NCBI GenBank assembly: GCA_034180415.1
Contig: JAXFOK010000015.1
Coordinates: 62,001 to 126,000 of the forward strand
Length of the DNA: 64,000 bases
DNA from: CAKMMH01 sp927798255
Lineage (GTDB): Bacteria; Bdellovibrionota_C; UBA2361; CAKMMH01
Direction of reading: 5' to 3'
Position 1 is the stretch's first letter. Every line of letters starts with the position of its first letter. Below, piece after piece: positions 8,334 to 17,011 of the stretch. Below the pieces are notes generated by a model. It did not search any database and was not told where the DNA came from. It saw only the letters and a program-made list of their open reading frames with translations. Both the position numbers and the translations under genes were made by a program.

Positions 8334-9780
8334 TAATTTAAACAAAGTGCATTTTGTTGGAGTTGGTGGAAGTGCAATAAGCGCTGTGGCAAGACTCTTA
8401 TTAAAAAATGGAATAAAAGTTACAGGTTCTGACGCGGCAAAAAGTGCTATGACAGATTATCTTTCAAGCTTGGGAATTAAAATTTTTGATGCGCAAAAAA
8501 AAGAGAATTTAGCGTTTGAAGGAAATTTTCCTAATTTAGTTTTAATTTCTCCTGCACTTATTTATCTTGATCCAAATAATGAAGAGATAGTTTATGCAAA
8601 AGAAAAAAATATTCCTGTGCTTACTTGGCAAGAATTTTTAGGTGAATATTTAAGCGCAATAAATAAAACAGGGCTTATTACTTGTGGAAGTGAGGGAAAA
8701 GGAACTACATGTTCAATCCTTGCTTGGATATTAAAGGGAACAAAGTTCGATCCTCTTACAATACTTGGTGCAAATTTAAAAAATATAAACGAAGATGGAA
8801 AGGCATTAAATGTTTACGAAGGAAATGGTACTACTTACATATTAGAAGGAGATGAGTTCAATAGAAACTTTCATAATTATCATCCTGAGTATGTGATGAT
8901 GGTAAATTTTCAATATGAACATCCTGAGTATTACAAAGATTTTGAAGAATACAAAAAATCTTTTTACGATTTCTTTATGGGAATGAGAGGCGATAATAAA
9001 ACTCTTATTTTTAGAGCCACTAAAAATATGGTTGATTTAGTAAAGGAGTATAAGCTAGAGAAATCTCATAAAATTATTTGGTATAGAAATGAAAATGATG
9101 AGTTTTTAGTTCCTTGTGATTATACAATAAGTAATGTAGGAAAATATTCAAATAAGGGAATACAATTTGAGCTAGAAACTCCAAAAGGAAGATGTATTTT
9201 TAACATTAACGGGTATCCTTTATATTTAGCAAATAACGCGACAGCTGCAATAATTTGTGCTATGGAGCTAGGAATCTCTTTAGAGGAAATTTGGACAAAT
9301 ATTCAGCGATTCTCTGGAATTCAAAGAAGATTTGATAAATTTACATTTGGAAATGATGGTGTAATTATTACAGACTATGGTCATTCTCCAAGCTCAATAA
9401 AGCAAGTCGTAAAAGAGGTTAGGACATTTTTCCCTGACAAAAAACTTCATCTTGTTTTTCAGCCACACCTTTTTTCAAGAACTTATAATTTTTTAGATGA
9501 TTTTATATTAGAGCTTTCAAAAGCAGATAAGGTAAGTCTTGTAGATGTATATCCAGCAAGAGAAAAAAAGGAAGACTGGGAAGATAAGATTAATTCGAAA
9601 ATGCTTGTAGATAAATTAAATAAGCATGGTGCTAATGCAAGTTATATAGGCGTATCAAGTGCTGTACATGAAGCGTTAAAAGATAAAGTGCTAGATGGGG
9701 AAGTTACGCTTTTTATGGGTGCAGGAGATATGGATAAATCTTATGTAAAATTATTTGATGCGCTTAATGCAAAAAATTAA
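8314..9780 (+). CDS. murC: UDP-N-acetylmuramate--L-alanine ligase
   Basis: A 488-residue Mur ligase. The N-terminal Rossmann motif VGVGGSAISAVARLL, the ATP loop, the central NNATAA motif and the C-terminal GAGDMDK are all present and in order, which fits MurC (adds L-Ala to UDP-MurNAc, cytosolic peptidoglycan step). The ATP loop is CGSEGKGTTC, not the usual GTHGKTTT, so the loop resembles the GKG type of FolC-like ligases. It also could be an Mpl-like ligase, but the N-terminal motif favours MurC. The ATG at 8314, preceded by a G-rich ribosome site (GGTGGGGG), is inside the end of hisS. A poorly conserved 190-bp spacer with hairpins follows. Confidence 0.83.
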   Translation: MQKIEFDNLNKVHFVGVGGSAISAVARLLLKNGIKVTGSDAAKSAMTDYLSSLGIKIFDAQKKENLAFEGNFPNLVLISPALIYLDPNNEEIVYAKEKNIPVLTWQEFLGEYLSAINKTGLITCGSEGKGTTCSILAWILKGTKFDPLTILGANLKNINEDGKALNVYEGNGTTYILEGDEFNRNFHNYHPEYVMMVNFQYEHPEYYKDFEEYKKSFYDFFMGMRGDNKTLIFRATKNMVDLVKEYKLEKSHKIIWYRNENDEFLVPCDYTISNVGKYSNKGIQFELETPKGRCIFNINGYPLYLANNATAAIICAMELGISLEEIWTNIQRFSGIQRRFDKFTFGNDGVIITDYGHSPSSIKQVVKEVRTFFPDKKLHLVFQPHLFSRTYNFLDDFILELSKADKVSLVDVYPAREKKEDWEDKINSKMLVDKLNKHGANASYIGVSSAVHEALKDKVLDGEVTLFMGAGDMDKSYVKLFDALNAKN

Positions 9781-9791
9781 TTTTTAGTGAA

Positions 9792-9918
9792 CCCCTGACG
9801 GGGGGCTGCGCTATTATTTTTTGATGATGAGGATATTAATTTTTTAATAAGCTCTCGATAGTTTTTTAAGAAATGCTTTATAAAAATTCCCCCGCGGGTG
9901 CCATTACCCGTAAGGGGG
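9792..9918. repeat. Intergenic spacer with two GC-rich hairpins
   Basis: CCCC(9792-9795)/GGGG(9800-9803) forms a small stem just after murC. A stronger one runs from 9889 to 9918: CCCCCGCGGGT and ACCCGTAAGGGGG pair around a short loop. Neither is followed by a proper T-run on the plus strand, so they look like palindromic elements more than terminators. Confidence 0.5.
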
Positions 9919-9971
9919 CGACTAAAATTTAAGGGTGTAAAAGCATTCATATTAGGAGTAAATTATATTCT

Positions 9972-10517
9972 ATGGAAAAAACATATTCAACAACAGTTCT
10001 AGCAGTAAGATATAATAAAAAACTTGTATTTGTTGCAGATGGTCAAGTAACACGAGGAGTTACTGCTTTAAAACATCATGCAAAAAAGGTAAGAAAATTT
10101 GATGGATTTGATGTAATAGGTGGTTTTGCAGGGGCTGCTGCAGATGCATTTACTCTTTTTGATTTATTTGAAAAAAAATTAAAAGAGTTTGGTGGAAATT
10201 TAACAAAAGCTTCAGTTTCTCTTGCAAAAGAATGGAGGACAGATAAGTATTTGAGGGTTTTAGAGGCAAGCCTTTTAGTTGGAGATAAAAAAGATTTATA
10301 TTTAGTTTCTGGAGATGGAAATATAATAGCCCCAGATAGTGATAATGTAATGGCAATAGGAAGCGGAGGAGATTATGCTCTTAGTGCTGCAAAAGGTATT
10401 CTTTCTTTAAAGCCTAAAATAACTGCAAAGGAAATTGCAACAAGAGCTATGGATATTGCCTCTACACTTTGCATTTATACAAATAATAATTTTACATTTG
10501 AAGAAATAAGTTGTTAA
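9972..10517 (+). CDS. hslV: ATP-dependent protease HslV subunit
   Basis: Proteasome-like threonine peptidase, 181 residues. The mature N-terminal threonine is in STTVLAV, after a 6-residue propeptide (MEKTYS); GFAGAAADAFTLF, AKEWRTDKYLR, AIGSGGDYALSAA and CIYTN are typical of HslV. The DGQ motif is present. HslV works as a dodecamer capped by the HslU unfoldase; hslU is usually next to hslV but is not found in this window. The start has an AGGAG site 14 bases upstream. Length is normal. Confidence 0.95.
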   Translation: MEKTYSTTVLAVRYNKKLVFVADGQVTRGVTALKHHAKKVRKFDGFDVIGGFAGAAADAFTLFDLFEKKLKEFGGNLTKASVSLAKEWRTDKYLRVLEASLLVGDKKDLYLVSGDGNIIAPDSDNVMAIGSGGDYALSAAKGILSLKPKITAKEIATRAMDIASTLCIYTNNNFTFEEISC

Positions 10518-10605
10518 ACTTTTAAAAGTTTATAATAATTTAATTTGTAACTTATAGATAATTAGAAAAATTTATAGATTAAGAATTTATTTTAGGGTTT
10601 TTTAT

Positions 10606-11457
10606 ATGAGTTATACTTATGAAAACTTGGTTTTTACTTTAAAAGATGAATTAAAAGAAATTTCAAGTATACCAAGCAGAGAAGTGCAAATACTCATTGA
10701 GTCTTTAACCAAAAAAGACAAAATGTACTATATAAAAAATCCTAATGAAGAAATCCCAGAGGCAATTGTTCTCAAAATATATAAATTTATTAAAAAGCGT
10801 CAAAAGGGTTATCCTTTAGAGTATATGATACATAATAAGGAATTTTATGGATTAAATTTTTATGTAGATAGCGCTGTACTTATTCCACGCCCTGAAACTG
10901 AGATGCTAGTAGATGAAGCATTTAAATTTCTAAAGCCAAAAGAAGATATATCTATTCTCGATTTAGGAACAGGAAGCGGTTGTATTGCAGTATCGCTTGC
11001 GCATTTATTAAAATATAAAGGATCAAAATGTAAAATTATTGCAACCGATAAAAGTTTTAAAGCAATAAAAATTGCAAGAAGAAACGCTACAACTAATAAA
11101 GTTAAATCTCAAATTAAATTTATTGAAAGTAATTGGTTTGAAAATATAAATGAGAAATATGATTGCATTATTTCAAATCCCCCATATGTAAAAAAATTAG
11201 ATAAAGAGAAGTTTCCAAATCTTATCTTTGAACCAGAAGATGCACTTTATAGTGGTGATGATGGGTTAACTGATATTAAATATTTATTAGATAATGTACA
11301 AAATTTTTTAAATGATGATGGACTTTTTCTTTGTGAGTTTGGTTATGATGAGAAAGGTGATATCGAAAAATATATAAAAGAAAAAACAAAATTTACAAAG
11401 TATGAATTCTTAAATGACCTTGCAGGAATTCCTAGAGTATTAAAGATATTATTTTAA
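10606..11457 (+). CDS. prmC: Release factor glutamine methyltransferase
   Basis: A 283-residue class I SAM methyltransferase. Visible: an N-terminal helical domain ending in RQKGYPLEYMI, the SAM-binding motif DLGTGSGCIAVSLA (about residues 120-133) and the NPPYVK catalytic motif (about 195-200) that holds the substrate glutamine. It modifies the GGQ glutamine of RF1/RF2. The order RPETEMLVDEA before motif I is typical of PrmC and separates it from the ribosomal-protein methyltransferase PrmB. It overlaps the convergent coaE-like gene by 9 bases. Confidence 0.95.
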   Translation: MSYTYENLVFTLKDELKEISSIPSREVQILIESLTKKDKMYYIKNPNEEIPEAIVLKIYKFIKKRQKGYPLEYMIHNKEFYGLNFYVDSAVLIPRPETEMLVDEAFKFLKPKEDISILDLGTGSGCIAVSLAHLLKYKGSKCKIIATDKSFKAIKIARRNATTNKVKSQIKFIESNWFENINEKYDCIISNPPYVKKLDKEKFPNLIFEPEDALYSGDDGLTDIKYLLDNVQNFLNDDGLFLCEFGYDEKGDIEKYIKEKTKFTKYEFLNDLAGIPRVLKILF

Positions 11458-12141
11458 ATATATATTAAGAATATTATTTAATAATACACATATATCTTTA
11501 TCTTTTGAATTTTCATTATTAAATATGATAATTTTTCCGCATTTGTCTTTTTCGATTTGTTTATTTATAGCCTTAATTTTATCATCAATATTAAACTGAT
11601 TTAAAAGAATTTTTTTTATCATCTGTGTAGATAAATTTCTTTGTTTTAGTCTTTCATTTTGAATTTCTTTTGATGATTTTATTATTATCACATTATTATT
11701 TGATAAATAAGATAACTTAAATTCTGCAACGAGAGCTCCATTTATTAATATTATACCAGATTTGTCTTTTAAAATTTCATTCAACCTTTTTAATATTGGG
11801 CGCCTCATAATTTTATTTAAAGTTTTAAGTTTTTCATTATCATTAAATACTATTTTACTAAGTGCCTTTCTGTTAATAAAAAGATTTTCTATTTCCTTTT
11901 TATATAAAATTTGTTCTGAAAATGCTGTTAAGAGTTTTTTCCTAATGTTTTTATAATAAGATGATGTAAGAGAGTTTAAGATTTCATGTCCTATAATATC
12001 AAATTCTATGTTTGTAAGTTTTATATCTTTTTTTTTAGCAATGTGTTCAAGCTTGTTTGAAATATAAGATTTTCCAACGCCTGCTTCCCCTGTAACAAGT
12101 AAAATAATTTTATTTTTATTAGTATTATTTCGAATGCTCAT
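11449..12141 (-). CDS. coaE: Dephospho-CoA kinase-like P-loop protein
   Basis: A 230-residue P-loop kinase: Walker A GEAGVGKSY at about residues 18-26, then the segment ALSKIVFNDNEKLKTLNKIM, which matches the CoaE pattern (R..L...VF.D...L..LN.I.HP.I), followed by a hydrophobic strand (GIILINGALVAEF) and the lid arginines ERLKQRNLS. CoaE phosphorylates dephospho-CoA at the last step of CoA synthesis. The family's N-terminal GLTGGIGSGKS is changed to VTGEAGVGKS and the DAD segment is weak, so it is divergent; a different nucleoside-type kinase remains possible. It is divergent from rdgB across a 57-bp spacer. Confidence 0.65.
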   Translation of the reverse strand: MSIRNNTNKNKIILLVTGEAGVGKSYISNKLEHIAKKKDIKLTNIEFDIIGHEILNSLTSSYYKNIRKKLLTAFSEQILYKKEIENLFINRKALSKIVFNDNEKLKTLNKIMRRPILKRLNEILKDKSGIILINGALVAEFKLSYLSNNNVIIIKSSKEIQNERLKQRNLSTQMIKKILLNQFNIDDKIKAINKQIEKDKCGKIIIFNNENSKDKDICVLLNNILNIYLK

Positions 12142-12198
12142 AAGTTATAATGTAATTGTAAAAATAATTTATAACAAGATTTAAAGTATTATTATATT

Positions 12199-12762
12199 AT
12201 GAAAAATATTTATCTTATATCAGGTAATGAAGGGAAATTAAGGGAGTTTCGAAGTATTATTCCTCAAGTTAAAAATATAAGACTTGAATTGGACGAGATC
12301 CAAAGTTTAGATCCTATTAAGATTATTGAACATAAGCTTAATAATGCTAAAAATAAATTAAATAATGAGGGTATTAATTTTGATTATATTATAGTAGAAG
12401 ATACATCTCTTTTTATCGATTCTCTTAACGGGCTTCCTGGGCCTTTTATAAAGTTCTTTTTAAAAAGTATTGATAATGACGGAATTTGTAAAATTGTAAA
12501 TTCTTATTCCCAAAATATTAATGCAAGTGCAAAAACATTTATTGGTTTAATTGATAAAGAAGGTGTGACTAATTTTTTTGAAGGAGAAATTAAAGGGAAA
12601 ATTTCAAAAGAACCTCGCGGCGAAAATGGTTTTGGATGGGATAAAATATTTATTCCAAATGGCTCAAATAAAACTTTTGCCCAAATGCCATCTGACGAAA
12701 AGAATAATATCAGTATGAGAAAGATTGCGATAGAACGATTAAAAGAATTTTTTTTGCATTAA
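12199..12762 (+). CDS. rdgB: Non-canonical purine NTP pyrophosphatase (RdgB/HAM1)
   Basis: A 187-residue Ham1/RdgB-family protein that hydrolyses dITP/ITP/XTP to the monophosphate and cleans the nucleotide pool. It starts with the typical SGNEGKLREF (family: ATxNxGKxxEf), then EDTSLFIDSLNGLPGPF (family: DSGL..dAL.g.PG), and ends with PRGENGFGWDKIFIP and the SDEKNNISMR block (family: GFGYDPiFxP ... eKn.iSHR). The usual catalytic SGL is replaced by TSL and SHR by SMR, a moderate divergence. It is followed by a 90-bp spacer with a repeated ATACTTGAG. Confidence 0.85.
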   Translation: MKNIYLISGNEGKLREFRSIIPQVKNIRLELDEIQSLDPIKIIEHKLNNAKNKLNNEGINFDYIIVEDTSLFIDSLNGLPGPFIKFFLKSIDNDGICKIVNSYSQNINASAKTFIGLIDKEGVTNFFEGEIKGKISKEPRGENGFGWDKIFIPNGSNKTFAQMPSDEKNNISMRKIAIERLKEFFLH

Positions 12763-12853
12763 TAATAAAATTTTAAACAATGCCCAAATGAAGAATACTT
12801 GAGTGAAGCATACTTGAGTTAAGCGAAGCGACATTCGGGGCGTATGGTGCTTT

Positions 12854-14911
12854 TTAAGCAATAACTTCTAAACTAAGCATATCTTCTCTTGGATTTGCGT
12901 TGTTGATTTTTAATTTAACTCTATCACCAACGCTTAGTGGATTTTGAGATCTTACTACATAATTCATATAAACTTCTTCGACTTCAACTAGTGGAAAACG
13001 CATATCTGTTCTTAATACAGTACCATAAATTATATCATTGGTAGTTTTTCTTTGTCTTAAATACTCTATTAACCAATATCGCTTAGTTTCTTTTATTATC
13101 ATACCTGCAGTTTTTAGTGTTTCATCAAGCTTCATTAAAGTTTCTATAAGCTCACTACTAGTGTAATAAATATTTCCTGTTTTTATAAAATTTGTAATTT
13201 GTTTTTGATTTATAAAATCCATCATTCTTCTAAGTGGCGAAGAAGCTTGAGTATATGAAGATAACCCTAAGCCTGAATGAGGAATAGGGGAAGTAACGGT
13301 TTCAGATGGTGCCATATTAGAGCGAATAAGGTAATTTTTTACCGGCCCTTCTGGCATATTATACACTTCTTCACTAAGCTCAGGCGCTTTTTGTTGTCCT
13401 CTAAAATAAATTGGAATGTTATTTTTGCTTGCAAAATCTGAAAAATAAAAATTATATAGTATCATTAGCTCTCCAACTATACTTTGTGCTGGAGTTTGAG
13501 AGTCGTTTTCTACTAATGTTACATTAAAATTTTCATCTAGCTTAATATAAACATCTTTTCTCGTAATTGAAAAAGCACCATTATTAATTCTTTTAAGTTC
13601 GTACTCTGAGGCAAATGAATGTAAAAATAAATATTTTTCATCATTAGTTGTTTCTAATATGTTATCAAGGTCTTCATAAGTAAGCCTAGATTTTACATCA
13701 ATTATTGAACGGGAAAATCTTGAACTTGTAATATTAAAATTACTGTCAACATTTAATAGTAAACTTAAAGCATATCTCCTTTTTCCCTTTACTAAACTTA
13801 GAGTGTCATTTGAAATATCATTAGGAAACATATTGTATGTATTTTCTGGAAGATAAACAGATGTACCTCGTTCTAATGCGCTTTTATATAACGGTGAATC
13901 TTTTGAAATAGATTCACTTAAATCTGTAATGTGTATCCCTATTAGATATTCTCCATTTTGTTTTTTGGTAATTGATATAGCATCATCAATATCAAGTGTT
14001 GAAATGTCATCAACAGAAAATACATCTAAATGTGTTAAATCTTCTCTTTTTTCATCATTAAAATTTAACATTTTAACTTTTCTTATTTCGTTTTCTAATG
14101 TACTAGAAAATTTATTAGGATATGAGTACTTATAGAAAAATACATTTTCATGTTTTGTAAAAATTCTAGCTTGTCTTAAAAGAAAAAATGCTTGTTTAGG
14201 AGAAGTGTTAGGAGTATCAAATTTACAACTTGTATTAATTTCGCTAACCTGTTCTTTCAAATCTCTTAGCTCGTTATTAGAAAATCCCTCTTTATTTGCA
14301 GCGTACTCAGAAAGAAGCTTTATTTGATTAACAATTTCCTTTGGAATTTCTATGTTATTTTTATTTACTATTCTTTCATAGAAAAATTTTGATGTAATAA
14401 ACTTAACACTTTTCTTTTTTTCTTCATTAAGTGCTGCTTTTTTTAGTTCCTCAATACTACTATTTTTTCTTGGCTCAAATGTATCTTTTAATCTTTTAAA
14501 ATAAATTTTATCATTTATTAATTTTAGTCTTAAAGCAAAATGATCTTCTAAAATATCTTCTCCAAAATAAATATTTGTAAGCTCTGATATTGAGATTTCG
14601 CTATAATCATCGTGTACAAGTTCCCAAATTTCTTCTAAATTTATTGTTTCTTGTTTTTTTATTGCGATTTCATAAAGTTCTTTTACGCTTAAATCTTTAT
14701 TTTTAGGATTTGGAAGTTTGTACAATCTTTGAAGTGGAATTTCTAATTCTTTATCAACATTATTTGATATAGTAAATTTACTATTTTTAATATTTAACAC
14801 TTTTGCTAAATATATCTTATTATTTTGTTCGTATGATACGAAATTACCAATATTTAAAATGTTATAATTACTCTCAAGCGCGGAAAGCATTCCAAATTTT
14901 TTCATCACCAT
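12854..14911 (-). CDS. RNase II/R family exoribonuclease (RNB domain)
   Basis: A 685-residue protein with the RNB catalytic core: DDISTLDIDDAISI (about residues 300-315) supplies the conserved aspartates, and the later HSGLGLSSYTQASSPLRRMMDF is the typical RNB exit motif, followed by an S1-like C-terminus. RNB enzymes degrade single-stranded RNA 3' to 5'. There is no clear N-terminal cold-shock pair, so it is closer to the short RNase II-like proteins of cyanobacteria and organelles than to RNase R. It is the last gene of a four-gene minus-strand run (gap of 42 bases to the MreB-like gene), which suggests co-transcription with envelope and cytoskeleton-type genes. Confidence 0.85.
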   Translation of the reverse strand: MVMKKFGMLSALESNYNILNIGNFVSYEQNNKIYLAKVLNIKNSKFTISNNVDKELEIPLQRLYKLPNPKNKDLSVKELYEIAIKKQETINLEEIWELVHDDYSEISISELTNIYFGEDILEDHFALRLKLINDKIYFKRLKDTFEPRKNSSIEELKKAALNEEKKKSVKFITSKFFYERIVNKNNIEIPKEIVNQIKLLSEYAANKEGFSNNELRDLKEQVSEINTSCKFDTPNTSPKQAFFLLRQARIFTKHENVFFYKYSYPNKFSSTLENEIRKVKMLNFNDEKREDLTHLDVFSVDDISTLDIDDAISITKKQNGEYLIGIHITDLSESISKDSPLYKSALERGTSVYLPENTYNMFPNDISNDTLSLVKGKRRYALSLLLNVDSNFNITSSRFSRSIIDVKSRLTYEDLDNILETTNDEKYLFLHSFASEYELKRINNGAFSITRKDVYIKLDENFNVTLVENDSQTPAQSIVGELMILYNFYFSDFASKNNIPIYFRGQQKAPELSEEVYNMPEGPVKNYLIRSNMAPSETVTSPIPHSGLGLSSYTQASSPLRRMMDFINQKQITNFIKTGNIYYTSSELIETLMKLDETLKTAGMIIKETKRYWLIEYLRQRKTTNDIIYGTVLRTDMRFPLVEVEEVYMNYVVRSQNPLSVGDRVKLKINNANPREDMLSLEVIA

Positions 14912-14953
14912 AGAATAAATCGTTTTTATATCTTGGTCAATTATTTGTATAAG

Positions 14954-16039
14954 CTAATTTGATACTAACTCTTGAGAAATATTGGTATTTTCAGCTTGTT
15001 TTTTATTATCTAATATATTTTTTGTGTAGAGTAAGTTACAAATTGTAGCATAATCATTATCTAAAGTTTTTATTTCGAGCTCAAGTTCTTTATGTAAGAA
15101 TTTATCTAAGTTTTGTAAATGAGAAACTCCGCCTGTAATGTATAATGTTTTTAATGTTTCTTGAAGTTTAAGTTTTAGTTCATCATTTTGACTAATTAGA
15201 AAATTTATTATTTCTGTTACAAGCCCATTTAATGCATTTTGTATAGCAAAATGAATGTGACTAGAGGTTAACTTAAATTTTTTGTGATAACTAGTTATCA
15301 AATCTTTACCATATATTTCAAAACTGTCATTTTCAAAAAGTTCGGTAGCGCTACCATAATTTTCTTTAATTTGCTTAGCCTCAAATTCACCAATATACAT
15401 ATTAAAGTGTTTTGCTATATAATTAATTATTTGTAAATCAAGATAATTTCCAGTTACCATAAGCTCTTTAGAAGCTATAATGGCATTATTTAATATTATT
15501 GATATTTGTGTATATCCAGCTCCTTGTTCTAAAAGTAAAAATGTTTGTTCTTTTATACTATCTTGAAGTAAAGATAAATATAGGTTTGTCATGTTTAAAA
15601 AATATGTTTTCCCAATTTGTAATTTTTTTAATATAGAATTTATTATTTCTTTATCATCTTGGTTAATATTGCTGTTAACAATACAATAACATATCGCTTT
15701 AGAAAAATGCCATTTGCTAGAAATTTGGGTAAAGATATATTTTAACATTAAAGTAATTAATCTTACATCAGATATTTTCCCGTTTTTAATTGGACGAGAA
15801 CATGTATAATTTATAGGAAGTTTGTTATAAATAGTTTTTCCAATGTTTCCATATGCCAGAACTTTACTTGAATGAATTTGGGTTATTATAACATTAGCTT
15901 CTTGTAATATAAGATCTTGATGTTTGCTATAAACCTTTATGGTATCAGTTCCAATATCTAAAATAAAAACATCTCTAAAACTCATATTAAAGAATTGCTT
16001 TTTCTGGATAACGATAAAGGGGGTTTTTGATATTTCCAT
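14954..16039 (-). CDS. Divergent MreB-like actin homologue
   Basis: A 361-residue actin-fold protein. Phosphate loop 1 is LDIGTDTIKVY (from residue 27), followed by an MreB-like order: an EANVI strand, YGNIGK, and RPIKNGKISD then LMLKYIF (MreB: RP.kdGvIaD...tE.ML.yfi). Phosphate loop 2 is LLLEQGAGYTQISI, where the usual Asp is Glu, and the adenosine motif is YITGGVSHLQNLDKF. MreB itself is normally more conserved, so this is a paralogue or a fast-evolving MreB. A start at the internal Met 19 is possible. It lies 33 bases after a GAF protein gene and 42 before the RNB nuclease gene. Role unknown; filament or shape function is inferred. Confidence 0.7.
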   Translation of the reverse strand: MEISKTPFIVIQKKQFFNMSFRDVFILDIGTDTIKVYSKHQDLILQEANVIITQIHSSKVLAYGNIGKTIYNKLPINYTCSRPIKNGKISDVRLITLMLKYIFTQISSKWHFSKAICYCIVNSNINQDDKEIINSILKKLQIGKTYFLNMTNLYLSLLQDSIKEQTFLLLEQGAGYTQISIILNNAIIASKELMVTGNYLDLQIINYIAKHFNMYIGEFEAKQIKENYGSATELFENDSFEIYGKDLITSYHKKFKLTSSHIHFAIQNALNGLVTEIINFLISQNDELKLKLQETLKTLYITGGVSHLQNLDKFLHKELELEIKTLDNDYATICNLLYTKNILDNKKQAENTNISQELVSN

Positions 16040-16072
16040 AATACTACTTCACTTCATTACTTCATTTATTTT

Positions 16073-16999
16073 TTATATTGCTAATTCTAATTTAGCTTTT
16101 TTGTCGTTCTTTCTGCACCCCGAAATTAATTCTTCAAGTTTATATTCTTCATGTTTTAGTGCTTTGCATGAACGTTTGCTAAACTCTAGTTTTATATCCG
16201 TTTTTTGAGATACTGAAATTCTTCTCACAATTGCCAAAATTTTATTCTCAACATGATTTGTTATCATATTATCTAATATAACGACAATATCACCTGACGG
16301 TAGTCTAAACATTGTAGATTCTGGTGGAATGCTTTGAGCGATTAATTTTTCAATTATTTCTATGATTGATATTGTTTTACCCGTTCCAAGATGAGCTTCG
16401 ATTTCTTCAAGATTAGATAATTTTATACGTAATATGTCCACACAACTAGGTTTTAATGTGGCTATCATTTTATTTGATTTTTTTATAAATGTATTCCAAT
16501 CAGATTTGTTAGTAGTAGTTTGTGTTAGCTTATGTAATTCGTAAATAGAAGTTATTTGTGAAGTTAAAGCATTTAATATCAAGCATTGCTCTTTCGTAAA
16601 TGCAAATGTTTTTTGACTATCACAAAATAATACACCTATTTTATCATTGTATTCATCGATTATTATAGGTAACGCTAATATACTTTGAAGTTTTTCTTGC
16701 GTGTAATTTATACCAATATGTTTACTGTCTCTATCAAAAGGTGATATATGAATTGCTTTCTTATGCCTTGCAACATATCCGATGATTGTTGAATCGATGT
16801 TTATGGAAATTTTTGAGTTTTTTATTGTTTCTTTTGAATCATATGCGATTAATTCCAGAATGTTATTAGTATTTTTTTGGAAATTATCTTGTTCTTTAGG
16901 CAAGAAGATAAAAGTGCTATGGGCGTTTGTAATATTGCTAGCAAGTTTTGCTATATTTTGCATATAATTTTTTAAATTGATATTAGGTTCGTTTTCCAT
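16073..16999 (-). CDS. GAF domain protein with degenerate GGDEF-like C-terminus
   Basis: The 308-residue cytosolic protein has a GAF-like sensory domain (about 10-165), shown by the STIIGYVARHKKAIHI stretch and ILALPIIIDEYNDKIGVLF. The second half (about 170-300) has the strand order of a nucleotide cyclase: LRIKLSNLEEIEAHLG then FRLPSGDIVVILDNM. In an active diguanylate cyclase that second motif would read R.GGDEF; here the GGDEF signature is lost (SGDIV), so catalysis is unlikely. A role as a ligand-binding or scaffold regulator is inferred. The gene is 12 bases downstream of the zinc-ribbon protein gene and 33 upstream of the MreB-like gene. Confidence 0.6.
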   Translation of the reverse strand: MENEPNINLKNYMQNIAKLASNITNAHSTFIFLPKEQDNFQKNTNNILELIAYDSKETIKNSKISINIDSTIIGYVARHKKAIHISPFDRDSKHIGINYTQEKLQSILALPIIIDEYNDKIGVLFCDSQKTFAFTKEQCLILNALTSQITSIYELHKLTQTTTNKSDWNTFIKKSNKMIATLKPSCVDILRIKLSNLEEIEAHLGTGKTISIIEIIEKLIAQSIPPESTMFRLPSGDIVVILDNMITNHVENKILAIVRRISVSQKTDIKLEFSKRSCKALKHEEYKLEELISGCRKNDKKAKLELAI

Positions 17000-17011
17000 A
17001 TTAAGTACATC

